NCBI GenBank assembly: GCA_019911965.1
Contig: JAIOJF010000025.1
Location: forward strand, 229,720-293,719
Reading direction: 5' to 3'
Origin: Paracoccaceae bacterium
GTDB taxonomy: Bacteria; Pseudomonadota; Alphaproteobacteria; Rhodobacterales; Rhodobacteraceae
DNA: 64,000 bases
Position numbers and translations under genes: made by a program. Positions 51,456-59,017 of the stretch are shown here, in pieces. Numbering within the stretch: the first letter of the stretch is position 1; the number at the start of each line of letters is the position of its first letter. The notes beneath the pieces are model-generated. The model made no database searches, was not told where the DNA came from, and saw nothing but the letters and a program-made list of their open reading frames with translations.

Positions 51456-52910
51456 TCAGCCCTTGCCCGAGGCCAGTTTCAGGATCAGATCAAGGTCAAG
51501 ATGGGTTTCCAGATGGGCGGCCAGCGCATCCAGCGTGCGCTCCACCTCCAGCCCGTAATCCAGCGATGACGCGCCCGCGCCGATGCCCGACAGGAACGCG
51601 CTGCGGAACTTGTTGCTGGCGAACAGCCCGTGCAGGTAGCAGCCGCGCACCTGTCCGTCCGCAGATTGCGCGCCTTCGCGCCGGTTGCCGACCGCCAGCC
51701 AGGCATTGCGACAATCCTCGCCCCAGGTCTTGCCGATATGGATTTCGTAGGCGTCCAGCACCATGCCGTTGGGCAGGTATTCGGCGGTGACATTGGCCAG
51801 CTCCTTTTCGGGGTGCATCTCGGTCACCACGTCCAGATGGCCAAGCCCCTCCACCCGGCCCGGCGGGCCTTCCAGCCCGTCCTTGTCGATGATCAGGCGG
51901 CCAAGCATCTGGTAGCCGCCGCAAATCCCCAGCACATGGCCGCCGCGCCGCAGATGCGCCTTCAGGTCGATATCCCAGCCCTGTTCGCGGAAATAGGCCA
52001 GATCGGCGATGGTCGATTTGGTGCCGGGAATCAGCACCAGATCGGCATTGCCGGGCAGGGCCTGACCGGCCTCGATGATTTCCACGCTGATGCCCGGTTC
52101 CTGCGTCAGCGGGTCCAGATCGTCGAAATTGGCGATGCGCGAGAGTTTCGGCACGGCGATGCGGTAGGTGCCGCTATCGGTCGAGCGCATGTCCATCACG
52201 TCTTCGCCGGGCAGCTTGCGCGCGCCGTCGAACCACGGCACCACGCCCAGCGAATGCCAGCCGGTGCGCCCGACGATCTCGTTCAGACCTTCCTCGAACA
52301 GGGCGGCATCGCCGCGAAACTTGTTGATGATGAAGCCCTTTATGCGGTCGCGATCCGCCCTTGGCAGCACAGTATAGGTGCCGACCAGTTGCGCGATCAC
52401 GCCGCCCCGGTCGATATCGCCGGTCAGCAGCACCGGCACATTCGCCGCCTCGGCAAAGCCCATATTGGCGATGTCACCGGGCCGCAGATTGATCTCGGCC
52501 GGGCTTCCGGCACCTTCGACCAGCACGAGGTCCGAGCGCGATTTCAGCCGGTCGAAACTGTCGATCACCGCCGGCATCAGCCGCGCCTTCAGCCCGGCAT
52601 ATTCGCGTGCCTTCACATTGGTCAGCCGCCGCCCCTGCACGATCACCTGCGCGCCGGTCTCGCTTTCGGGTTTCAGCAGGACCGGGTTCAGATCGGAATG
52701 CCGCGCCACGCCTGCGGCCAGCGCCTGCAAGGCCTGCGCACGCCCGATCTCGCCGCCATCCTCGGTTACGGCGGCGTTGTTGGACATGTTCTGCGGCTTG
52801 AACGGCGTCACCGCCAGACCGCGCTTGCGGTAGGCGCGGCACATGCCCGCCACCAGCAGCGACTTGCCGACATTCGAGCCGGCGCCTTGAATCATGATTG
52901 CCTTGGTCAT
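51456..52910 (-). CDS. cobQ: Cobyric acid synthase
   Basis: The 484-residue glutamine amidotransferase has the N-terminal ATP-binding motif GAGSNVGKSLLVAGM, FKPQNMSNNAAVT, VEGAGSPAEINL and TGDIDRGGVIAQLVGT, and the GATase domain with nucleophile Cys330 in LGICGGYQML and the catalytic His in GCYLHGLF. It amidates cobyrinic acid diamide side chains in adenosylcobalamin synthesis. ATG 52910 is preferred over an upstream in-frame start. It is convergent with the flavoprotein (10-nt gap). No other cob genes are in the window. Confidence 0.93.
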   Translation of the reverse strand: MTKAIMIQGAGSNVGKSLLVAGMCRAYRKRGLAVTPFKPQNMSNNAAVTEDGGEIGRAQALQALAAGVARHSDLNPVLLKPESETGAQVIVQGRRLTNVKAREYAGLKARLMPAVIDSFDRLKSRSDLVLVEGAGSPAEINLRPGDIANMGFAEAANVPVLLTGDIDRGGVIAQLVGTYTVLPRADRDRIKGFIINKFRGDAALFEEGLNEIVGRTGWHSLGVVPWFDGARKLPGEDVMDMRSTDSGTYRIAVPKLSRIANFDDLDPLTQEPGISVEIIEAGQALPGNADLVLIPGTKSTIADLAYFREQGWDIDLKAHLRRGGHVLGICGGYQMLGRLIIDKDGLEGPPGRVEGLGHLDVVTEMHPEKELANVTAEYLPNGMVLDAYEIHIGKTWGEDCRNAWLAVGNRREGAQSADGQVRGCYLHGLFASNKFRSAFLSGIGAGASSLDYGLEVERTLDALAAHLETHLDLDLILKLASGKG

Positions 52911-52968
52911 CGCGGTCCCCCCACAGGCCACAGCCTTACCGCCATTCAGGGCAGGCGCAACCCGATTT

Positions 52969-53949
52969 TCAGGGTTGCGCCGGAGCGGCAGGGGTTTCGC
53001 GCGGTTCCGCGGACGGGTGGATATATTCCGACGCATCGCGAAGGGGCAGGCGGGCCGAGCGGTAGAGGAAAAACCGCCCGATGCCGCGCTTGTCGCCGTA
53101 GGCGGGCGCGTCCGGGTCGCAGGCAAACCTGCCGCGCCAGTCCTGCGGCAGCGGCAGGCCGCAGCGTTCGGCATTTTCCAGCATCCAGACCAGCGGAATA
53201 TTGGCCAGCGGACGCGCCGCCTGAAAGGTGCCGATCTGCCCGCCGATATCGCCATGCGCACCGCGAAACCACGCCTGTTCCAGCCGCCCGTTCCAGCCTT
53301 CGCGGTTGTCCCACAGGACCGGGCGAAAGGCGGTGCGGGTTTCGTCCAGCGCCAGCGCCTGAAAGCCGTTGCGCGTGGCCTTGCCGAGTTCGTGGTTGTG
53401 AAAATCGGTCGGGTCCGGGGCCAGCCGCCACAACAGCGGAAACGGGATGCCCAATGCCTTGACGGTATCCCAGACGCCGACCATCTCGATCCGGGGATTC
53501 TTGCAGCAATAGGCGCTTGAAAACGACCGCGCCGCGCGGCTGTAGGGATCGGCGCGATAATAACGGAAAACCTGCCGTATATTGCGCTCGGTCGCGTGCC
53601 GGTGCTTCAGCAGGCCGACCAGATCAATCACCCCGGCCAGCGAACGCACCGCATAGGCCCCGCGCGAAAAGCCGAACAGGAAGATACGGTCGCCGGGGCG
53701 ATAGCGCGCGGCGATGCCGCCATAGACCTGCCGCACCTGCCGGGTCAGGCCGCGCCCGGCGACCACGTCCAGCAGGTTGCCATAGGTGCACCACTGGATG
53801 CCCGGCAGGTATTGCAGCGCGATTTTCTCGCGCTCGGCAATCTCGATCAGCAGCGAGCGCAGCCGCCCCGCATTGCTCTGGCGGATGTCGTCCAGCGTGC
53901 TGAGGGTGCCGTCAATCACGACGGCATGGATGATCGGTTTGCGCGCCAT
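52969..53949 (-). CDS. DUF2235 alpha/beta-hydrolase-like protein
   Basis: The 326-residue protein has a DUF2235 core: an early VIDGTLSTLD motif, the nucleophile elbow GFSRGAYA (Ser95), and the later VGVWDTVKALG and FRGAHGDIGG, with the Asp and His of the presumed triad. DUF2235 includes type VI secretion phospholipase effectors (Tle1), but no T6SS gene, PAAR or immunity gene is nearby, so a housekeeping or unknown esterase role is as likely. No signal peptide is visible. It lies upstream of cobQ on the same strand (58-nt gap). Confidence 0.83.
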   Translation of the reverse strand: MARKPIIHAVVIDGTLSTLDDIRQSNAGRLRSLLIEIAEREKIALQYLPGIQWCTYGNLLDVVAGRGLTRQVRQVYGGIAARYRPGDRIFLFGFSRGAYAVRSLAGVIDLVGLLKHRHATERNIRQVFRYYRADPYSRAARSFSSAYCCKNPRIEMVGVWDTVKALGIPFPLLWRLAPDPTDFHNHELGKATRNGFQALALDETRTAFRPVLWDNREGWNGRLEQAWFRGAHGDIGGQIGTFQAARPLANIPLVWMLENAERCGLPLPQDWRGRFACDPDAPAYGDKRGIGRFFLYRSARLPLRDASEYIHPSAEPRETPAAPAQP

Positions 53950-53999
53950 TGTACCGAAATGCTGCCACAGCCCGGCCGGGCCGGGAAATCACATCGCCG

Positions 54000-55400
54000 T
54001 CAGCTTGCGGGCGCGACCGGCGACAAATCCAGCGCCAGCGCGGTTTCCAGCCGCTCCGAGATATCAATGCACAGGTCGTCATCGCGCCATGCGCCGATGA
54101 TCTGCACGCCGGTCGGCACCCCGTCCACCTTGCCCGTCGGCACCGAAGTGGCCGGCAGGCCAAGGACATTGGCGATGAACAGGAAGCGCTGGGCGCGGAT
54201 GATATCGGGCAGTCTGCCCCTCTGGCGGAAATCCTGTTCCAGCGCGAAGGGCAATTGCCCCGAGACCGGCATCAACAGGACGTCGATATCCTCGAACATC
54301 AGCGCCCAGGCGCGCTGGATGGTCAGGCGCGCCGCCTGATCCTGCATGTAGCCTTTAAGATCGGTGGTGCCGAAAATCTCGACATAGCCCTGCAACAGGT
54401 CCAGCACCTGGTCCGAGCCGACCTGCCGCATGCCGTCCATCATCATCACGTCGGTTTCGGTGTTCAGCAGCCGTCCCCAGATATCGGCGGCCTCGCGGGC
54501 CATCGGCGGCTTGGTTTCGACAATCTCGGCCCCTGTCGCCTTCAGCGCCGCCGCCGCCTTGTCCACAGCCGTTGCCACATCAGCCGCGATGCCGTCGCCG
54601 AACGGATCGGCACAGACGCCGATGCGCGGGACGGCGCGGCGGGTGCGCCCGCTATCGGCTGCGCCGTTCCACAAGGGATCGAGCGGCGAGCGGCGTTCCT
54701 GGGCACGCAGGGCCAGCCGGATATCGCCGAAATTCCGCGCGATACTGCCCTGTACCGACATGGTTTGCAGCATCGCCGGGCGTTCCGCCGGGGCCGAGGG
54801 GTTGAAGGCCGGCACCCGCCCGAGCGAGGGGCGCAGCGTTGCCAGCCCGCAGCAATAGGCCGGATAACGCAGCGAGCCGCCCAGATCGTTGCCGTGGGCC
54901 AGAACGCCGATACCGGCGGCCACCGACGAGGATGCCCCGCCGCTGGAACCTCCGGGTGTCAGGGCGCGATTGACCGAATTTTCCGTCACACCGTGGATCG
55001 GGTTCGAGGTGAACCAGCGCAGGGAAAATTCCGGCGTATTGGTGCGCCCGATCGGGATCGCCCCGGCGGCGCGGTAATTCGCCACCACCGGCCCGTCGGA
55101 TGCAGAGGGGGTGTGGTTCTGCGCCGGCAGGCCATTGGAATTCGGCAGCCCGGCGAAATCGACATTGATCTTGATCGTCACCGGCAGGCCGTGCAGCACA
55201 CCGTCACCCGGCCCGGCCCGGTCCATCTCGGCGGCCTGCGCCAGCGCGGTTTCGCCCAGATTGTCCACCACCGCGTTCAGGCCCGGCTCCCACATCGCGA
55301 TGCGGTCCAGATGCGCCTGCGTTACCTCGGTCACGCTGACGGAACGATCGCGGATGCGCGCGGCGGTCTCGACCGCGCTCCAGGTGATGATCTCGCTCAT
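54000..55400 (-). CDS. Amidase signature family protein
   Basis: The 466-residue amidase shows the Ser-cisSer-Lys triad: Lys77 in VTIKIN, cis-Ser152 in TPGGSSGGAS and Ser176 in HGNDLGGSLRYP; these spacings match the family (75 and 24 residues). The fold is like GatA, but no gatB/gatC is adjacent, so it is probably a stand-alone amidase rather than tRNA amidotransferase. ATG 55400 begins the homology (SEIITWSAVETAARIRD). The substrate is unknown; an N-acyl amine or amide from polyamine-type metabolism is possible given the decarboxylase gene 74 nt upstream on the same strand. Confidence 0.85.
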   Translation of the reverse strand: MSEIITWSAVETAARIRDRSVSVTEVTQAHLDRIAMWEPGLNAVVDNLGETALAQAAEMDRAGPGDGVLHGLPVTIKINVDFAGLPNSNGLPAQNHTPSASDGPVVANYRAAGAIPIGRTNTPEFSLRWFTSNPIHGVTENSVNRALTPGGSSGGASSSVAAGIGVLAHGNDLGGSLRYPAYCCGLATLRPSLGRVPAFNPSAPAERPAMLQTMSVQGSIARNFGDIRLALRAQERRSPLDPLWNGAADSGRTRRAVPRIGVCADPFGDGIAADVATAVDKAAAALKATGAEIVETKPPMAREAADIWGRLLNTETDVMMMDGMRQVGSDQVLDLLQGYVEIFGTTDLKGYMQDQAARLTIQRAWALMFEDIDVLLMPVSGQLPFALEQDFRQRGRLPDIIRAQRFLFIANVLGLPATSVPTGKVDGVPTGVQIIGAWRDDDLCIDISERLETALALDLSPVAPAS

Positions 55401-55474
55401 GGCTTTCCTTCCGCTGTTGGCTGGCGGCAAGGAAAGCATGGCAATCGGCCCGGGTAAAGCCGAATGCAGCGGCC

Positions 55475-56617
55475 TCAGGCGGGATACAGGGACTGGACCG
55501 GCACCAGCCGCGCCGCGCCGTAGCCGTTGAACCGGGTGGCCATCGCGGTGGAATAGGCCCCGAGCGAATGGAACAGGATATGATCGCCTTCGGCCAAGTC
55601 GGCAGGCAGCGATACCGCTTCGGGCAGCACGTCCAGCGAATCGCAGGTCGGCCCGAATACCCGCCAGTCGCGCGCTTCAGCGCCCCTGGGGATGCCATCG
55701 CCGGGGATCACCGTCAGGCGGCGGGTCAGGCCGATCTGGTGCTGTTCGCCCAGCGTGCCGTAGATGCCATCGGCCAGGAACAGATCGCCCCCGCGCACCG
55801 CCTTGACCATCACCGCCAGCGACAGCGCATCCGACACCATCGCGCGGCCCGGCTCGCAGACCAGTTCCGGCGCGTGGTCGGGGAAATGCGCGGCGGTGGC
55901 CTCGCGGATGGTCTGGAAGATCAGGCCAAGGTCATGCTCGCGCCCGTCACGCGCCGAAGGGAAACCGCCGCCGACATTCAGGCGGGCAGGTCGGACGCCA
56001 GCGGCTTCGGCGATGCCAACCGCCGCCGCGATATATTGCGCCCAGACCTTCGGGTCGGTGCATTGGGTGCCGGGATGGAAGGTGATTGCCGGAATGAAAC
56101 CAAGGGCGGCGGCGCGTGCCAGCAACTCGGATGCCCGCGCCGGTGTGGCCCCGAACTTCGATCCGAAATCGTAAGACGCCCCGGCCAGCGGCAGCGCGAA
56201 GCGTACTGCGACATCAACGCGGTGATCGGCCAGACCTTCGGCCAGCTTGTCCAGTTCCGACAGGCAATCGACGGAATACGAGGCAACGCCCGCGGCTTCG
56301 GCCAGCGCGATTTCGCGGCGCGAGCGGATCGGGTTGTGGTAATGCAGCCGCGCATCCGGGCAGGCGGCGCGGACCAGATCAATCTCGGACGGCGAGGCGA
56401 CATCGTAGGCGGCCATGCCAAGCGCGGTCAGCCGTTCGATGATCTGGCGTTCGGGATTGGCCTTGACGGCATAGGTGACAAGCCCCGGAAAGCCGCGCTG
56501 AAACCGCGCATAGGCATGCGCCAGCGCGTTCGGATCAAGAAACAGGACTGCCTCTTCCGGGCGGATGCGGGCAAGATAGGCGGCCGGATCGGACCAGATC
56601 GGTTGAATATGCCCCAT
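55475..56617 (-). CDS. Type III PLP-dependent ornithine/lysine decarboxylase family protein, copy 1
   Basis: The 380-residue alanine racemase-fold decarboxylase has PLP Lys52 in YAVKANPER, CEPGRAMVSDAL, the GTQCTD segment with FHPGTQCTD, and the catalytic Cys325 in FGPTCDSLD. This is the fold of eukaryotic ODC and of bacterial ornithine/lysine decarboxylases; arginine decarboxylase of this family is longer. Its paralogue lies at 57198-58334, beyond the Lrp gene. Start 56617 is supported by a GGAAAC site. Divergent from the Lrp gene, which probably regulates it. Confidence 0.87.
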   Translation of the reverse strand: MGHIQPIWSDPAAYLARIRPEEAVLFLDPNALAHAYARFQRGFPGLVTYAVKANPERQIIERLTALGMAAYDVASPSEIDLVRAACPDARLHYHNPIRSRREIALAEAAGVASYSVDCLSELDKLAEGLADHRVDVAVRFALPLAGASYDFGSKFGATPARASELLARAAALGFIPAITFHPGTQCTDPKVWAQYIAAAVGIAEAAGVRPARLNVGGGFPSARDGREHDLGLIFQTIREATAAHFPDHAPELVCEPGRAMVSDALSLAVMVKAVRGGDLFLADGIYGTLGEQHQIGLTRRLTVIPGDGIPRGAEARDWRVFGPTCDSLDVLPEAVSLPADLAEGDHILFHSLGAYSTAMATRFNGYGAARLVPVQSLYPA

Positions 56618-56690
56618 GATGTTTCCTTTGATTTGCGGGTTGGCGCGGATTTTACGCGCGATTCGTGACAATCTGCGTTGGCAATCTCGT

Positions 56691-56717
56691 CAATATCGCG
56701 CTATCTTTCGGCAATAT
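56691..56717. promoter_or_regulatory. Direct repeat in the decarboxylase/Lrp divergent spacer
   Basis: CAATAT occurs at 56691 and again at 56712, exactly two helical turns (21 bases) apart, in the 122-base spacer between the decarboxylase and lrp starts. Repeats on one DNA face are typical of Lrp/AsnC binding. The spacer is AT-rich compared with the genes around it. Confidence 0.35.
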
Positions 56718-56739
56718 GACGTATATCCGGGCAAAATGA

Positions 56740-57165
56740 ATGGATGAGCTTGATACCAGCCTGATCGAGGCGTTGAGCAGCGACGCCCGCACCAGCGTGT
56801 CAACCTTGGCGCGGCGGCTGGGGGTTGCCCGCACCACGGTGCAGGCAAGGATCGAGCGGCTGGAACGCGACGGCGTGATCGCAGGCTACACCATCCGCAA
56901 GGGCAAGGCTGCGGCACCGATGATCCGCGCCGCGGTACTGATTCAGGTGGAGCCCCGCGCCACGCCGATGGTGCTGCAGCGCCTGAAGGCGATGCCGCAG
57001 GTGGAACTGGCCTTCACCACCTCGGGACGGTTCGACATGGTGCTGCAGGTGGCCGCACGAACGCCGCAGGATCTGGACGTGATCCTCGATCATATCGGCG
57101 CGGTGAAGGGGGTGAAATCGTCGGAAAGCCTGATCCAGCTTTCCATTCGGATCGACCGGAGGTAA
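56740..57165 (+). CDS. Lrp/AsnC family transcriptional regulator
   Basis: The 141-residue protein has the AsnC-type helix-turn-helix (LIEALSSDARTSVSTLARRLGVARTTVQARIERLERDGVI) and the RAM ligand domain (AAVLIQVEPRA..., QVELAFTTSGRFDMVLQVAA). It is divergent from decarboxylase copy 1 and convergent with copy 2 (32-nt gap with a strong hairpin). The genomic position suggests it senses an amino acid such as ornithine or lysine and controls one or both decarboxylases. Confidence 0.9.
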   Translation: MDELDTSLIEALSSDARTSVSTLARRLGVARTTVQARIERLERDGVIAGYTIRKGKAAAPMIRAAVLIQVEPRATPMVLQRLKAMPQVELAFTTSGRFDMVLQVAARTPQDLDVILDHIGAVKGVKSSESLIQLSIRIDRR

Positions 57166-57166
57166 C

Positions 57167-57188
57167 GCGGGCCGCCGAAGCGGCCCGC
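57167..57188. terminator. Bidirectional hairpin between lrp and decarboxylase copy 2
   Basis: A perfect 9-bp stem GCGGGCCGC / GCGGCCCGC with a CGAA tetraloop fills almost all of the 32-base gap between the two convergent stops. It can end transcription from both sides, although neither strand has a T-tract. Confidence 0.65.
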
Positions 57189-57197
57189 ATTCGCAGA

Positions 57198-58334
57198 TCA
57201 GAGCGTGCCGACGGTAGCCAGTTGAATATCGCCAAAGCCGTTGAAACGGGTGGCGGTGGCGGTCGAGTAGGCGCCGAGGCTGTGGAACACCAGGTAATCG
57301 CCTTCGCCCAGCGCCAGCGGCACCTCGATCAGGCCGGGCATCATGTCGGTGGAATCGCAGGTCGGGCCGAACAGGCGGCGACCGACGGTCGGGCCACCCA
57401 GCGGCGTGCCATCGGCGCGGAATGCCTGCATCCGGCGGGTCAGGCCGATCATGTGCTGCTCGGACAGACCGCCATAGATGCCGTCATTCATGAACAGATC
57501 GGCCCCGTCGCGGATCGCGTTGACCCGCACCGCCAGCGAAAACGCATCCGACACCATCGCGCGGCCCGGCTCGCAGACCAGCACCGGCTGATCGTCGCCG
57601 AAGGCTTGTACGGCGGCGTTGCGGATCACCCCGAAGATCGCTTCCAGGTCCAGCTCGCCGGGCAGACGGCGCGACGGAAAACCGCCGCCGACATTCAGGC
57701 GGTGGATTTTCACGCCCGCCATGCCGGCAATCCCGGCGGCGGCACGGATATAGGTGCCCCATGCCTCGGCATCGGTGCACTGGGTGCCCGGATGGAAGGT
57801 GATCGAGGGGATGAAGCCCGCCTCGGCCACCGCCCGCAGCAATTCCGCCGCCTTTTCCGGCGTCGCGCCGAACTTGGCCCCGAAATTGTAGCTGGCACCG
57901 GAGACCGGCAGCGTGAAGCGGACCGAGATTTCGGTGCCGTCGGCATCCAGAATGTCGCGCAGCTTGGCAAATTCCGACACGGAATCGACCGAGTAGGATT
58001 TGACGCCCATCTTCCTGGCAAACTCGATCTCGTGGCGGGCGCGAACCGGGTTGTGGTAGTGCAGCGCCGCATCCGGTGCGATGTCGCGCAGAAGCTGGAT
58101 TTCGACCGGCGAGGCCACGTCGAACGCGTTCACGCCGAACGATACCAGGCTTTGCAGCACGGTCATGTCGGGGTTCGATTTCACCGCATAGGTCACCAGG
58201 CCCGGAAAGCCGTTCAGGAACCGCAGCGCACGCTCGTGCAGCGCGCTGGGCGAGAAGAACATGACCGGGTTAACGGGGGCGTGAAATTTCAGGTAGTCGC
58301 GCGGCGACGACCAGACGGAATTGGAAATATCCAT
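57198..58334 (-). CDS. odc: Ornithine decarboxylase (type III PLP fold), copy 2
   Basis: The 378-residue protein has PLP Lys52 in YAVKSNPDM, FHPGTQCTD, CEPGRAMVSDAF and catalytic Cys326 in FGPTCDSTD, the same pattern and length as copy 1, with clear divergence in the loops. The N-terminal SPSALHERALRFLNGFPGLVTY matches ornithine/lysine decarboxylases of the putrescine-forming group. It is preceded by a long leader with a candidate small ORF, and that leader-decarboxylase arrangement is reminiscent of the speF RNA motif in alphaproteobacteria. It probably makes putrescine (or cadaverine) for polyamine biosynthesis. Confidence 0.88.
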   Translation of the reverse strand: MDISNSVWSSPRDYLKFHAPVNPVMFFSPSALHERALRFLNGFPGLVTYAVKSNPDMTVLQSLVSFGVNAFDVASPVEIQLLRDIAPDAALHYHNPVRARHEIEFARKMGVKSYSVDSVSEFAKLRDILDADGTEISVRFTLPVSGASYNFGAKFGATPEKAAELLRAVAEAGFIPSITFHPGTQCTDAEAWGTYIRAAAGIAGMAGVKIHRLNVGGGFPSRRLPGELDLEAIFGVIRNAAVQAFGDDQPVLVCEPGRAMVSDAFSLAVRVNAIRDGADLFMNDGIYGGLSEQHMIGLTRRMQAFRADGTPLGGPTVGRRLFGPTCDSTDMMPGLIEVPLALGEGDYLVFHSLGAYSTATATRFNGFGDIQLATVGTL

Positions 58335-58406
58335 CGAACGGCTCCAGTGAAGGTGCTTGGGCTTGGCCCGGATTGCAAGGGGACGAGTAGTCAGCGAGGT
58401 GTGCAG

Positions 58407-58431
58407 GGAAAGCGCGGCAACCCGCGCTTCC
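58407..58431 (-). promoter_or_regulatory. Intercistronic hairpin in the odc leader
   Basis: On the minus strand GGAAGCGCGG (58431-58422) and CCGCGCTTTCC (58417-58407) form a 10-bp stem with one bulged base and a GTTG-type loop. It begins three bases after the stop codon of the candidate small ORF and lies about 75 bases before odc. No T-tract follows, so a translational or Rho-dependent effect is more plausible than intrinsic termination. Confidence 0.45.
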
Positions 58432-58433
58432 GA

Positions 58434-58616
58434 TCAGAAGAAATCGTCGGATTCGACGTAGAACATGTATTCCGATGTGGACACACTCGTCCGGCAGCTT
58501 CTGGCGGAACTTTCCAACGAGGTCTCAAGCCGCGTGGCAACCGAAGCATGGCGCTTGTGCGTCGTGCTTTCACCCTTTTTGGGCGGAAAGGTTGTCCATT
58601 CTGGCGTTGCGATCAT
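58434..58616 (-). CDS. Candidate leader peptide or small hypothetical protein upstream of odc
   Basis: A 60-codon frame from ATG 58616 ends with the residues EYMFYVESDDFF and a TGA, 100 bases before the odc start and just ahead of the intercistronic hairpin. The first ATG has only a weak AAGGG site, at rather long spacing. Codon use is poorer than in neighbouring genes and no domain is recognised. If translated, ribosome movement over its end could control the hairpin and odc, as with the SpeFL leader peptide in gammaproteobacteria (known there, not shown here). Confidence 0.35.
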   Translation of the reverse strand: MIATPEWTTFPPKKGESTTHKRHASVATRLETSLESSARSCRTSVSTSEYMFYVESDDFF

Positions 58617-58969
58617 TGGTCCGGCAGACCCTTCACTGTGGTTCGAGTGAAGCGGCAGATAGGACGGATAATTCGTTCTGGCAAGATGTTTTTTCGGCTG
58701 CGGGGAAGTTTTTTTGGCCCCACGCATTGGGGTGTGGATTTGATCAAATTGCGGAGGCGGAGCGCACCTGACAAGGCATTGATAAATAACAAGATACGCC
58801 GGATTTTACATTTTGCGCCCGGTGCGGGAGAGTGGCGAAAATATGGCAAGGATTTTACCGGGTTTCCGCCCGCCGGGATGCAGCGGGCAGAAGGGGGCAG
58901 ATCGCCCTGGCAACAGGGGTTTTGATTCCACCGGTCGCACCGGGCTTTCGGGCTTCCCCCTTCAGCGCG

Positions 58970-58987
58970 GGGCGTGTAAACACGCCC
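58970..58987 (+). promoter_or_regulatory. Small hairpin in the valS 5' untranslated region
   Basis: GGGCGTG (58970-58976) and CACGCCC (58981-58987) form a perfect 7-bp stem with a TAAA loop, 30 bases upstream of the chosen valS start, and no strong ribosome-binding site follows. A plausible upstream promoter lies in the AT-rich stretch around 58778-58810. Confidence 0.35.
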
Positions 58988-59017
58988 GGACCCGAAAACC
59001 AGCAAGTGACCGATCCG

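Larger units (their letters stand above)
58335..58733 (-). ncRNA. Candidate speF-type leader RNA of ornithine decarboxylase
   Basis: No large gene occupies the 683 bases from 58335 to 59017. On the minus strand, ahead of odc, there is an upstream hairpin (CCCCA-ATGCG-TGGGG, near 58717-58731), a possible short ORF, and an intercistronic hairpin (58407-58431: GGAAGCGCGG with CCGCGCTTTCC, one bulged base). The alphaproteobacterial speF motif (known from comparative genomics, Rfam speF) occurs as a structured leader before ornithine decarboxylase genes. The match is by position and layout; I cannot score it here, and the 5' boundary is a guess. The rest (58734-59017) probably contains the valS promoter. 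Confidence 0.4.

Noticed and set aside
52911-53261. N-terminal extension of CobQ
   Set aside because: The frame stays open upstream, but homology starts at ATG 52910 (MTKAIMIQGAGSNVGKS) and the upstream part overlaps the DUF2235 gene.
54000-55400. GatA subunit of Glu-tRNA amidotransferase
   Set aside because: No gatB or gatC nearby, and the sequence is that of a general amidase although the catalytic triad is the same.
58465-58650. Short plus-strand frame in the odc leader
   Set aside because: No ribosome-binding site or recognisable motif; it is antisense to the leader candidate, which has better positional support.
58832-59017. N-terminal extension of ValS from ATG 58832
   Set aside because: The encoded stretch has no similarity to ValS N-termini; MEKTFDA at 59018-59024 is the usual start. 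The region reads as 5' untranslated DNA.
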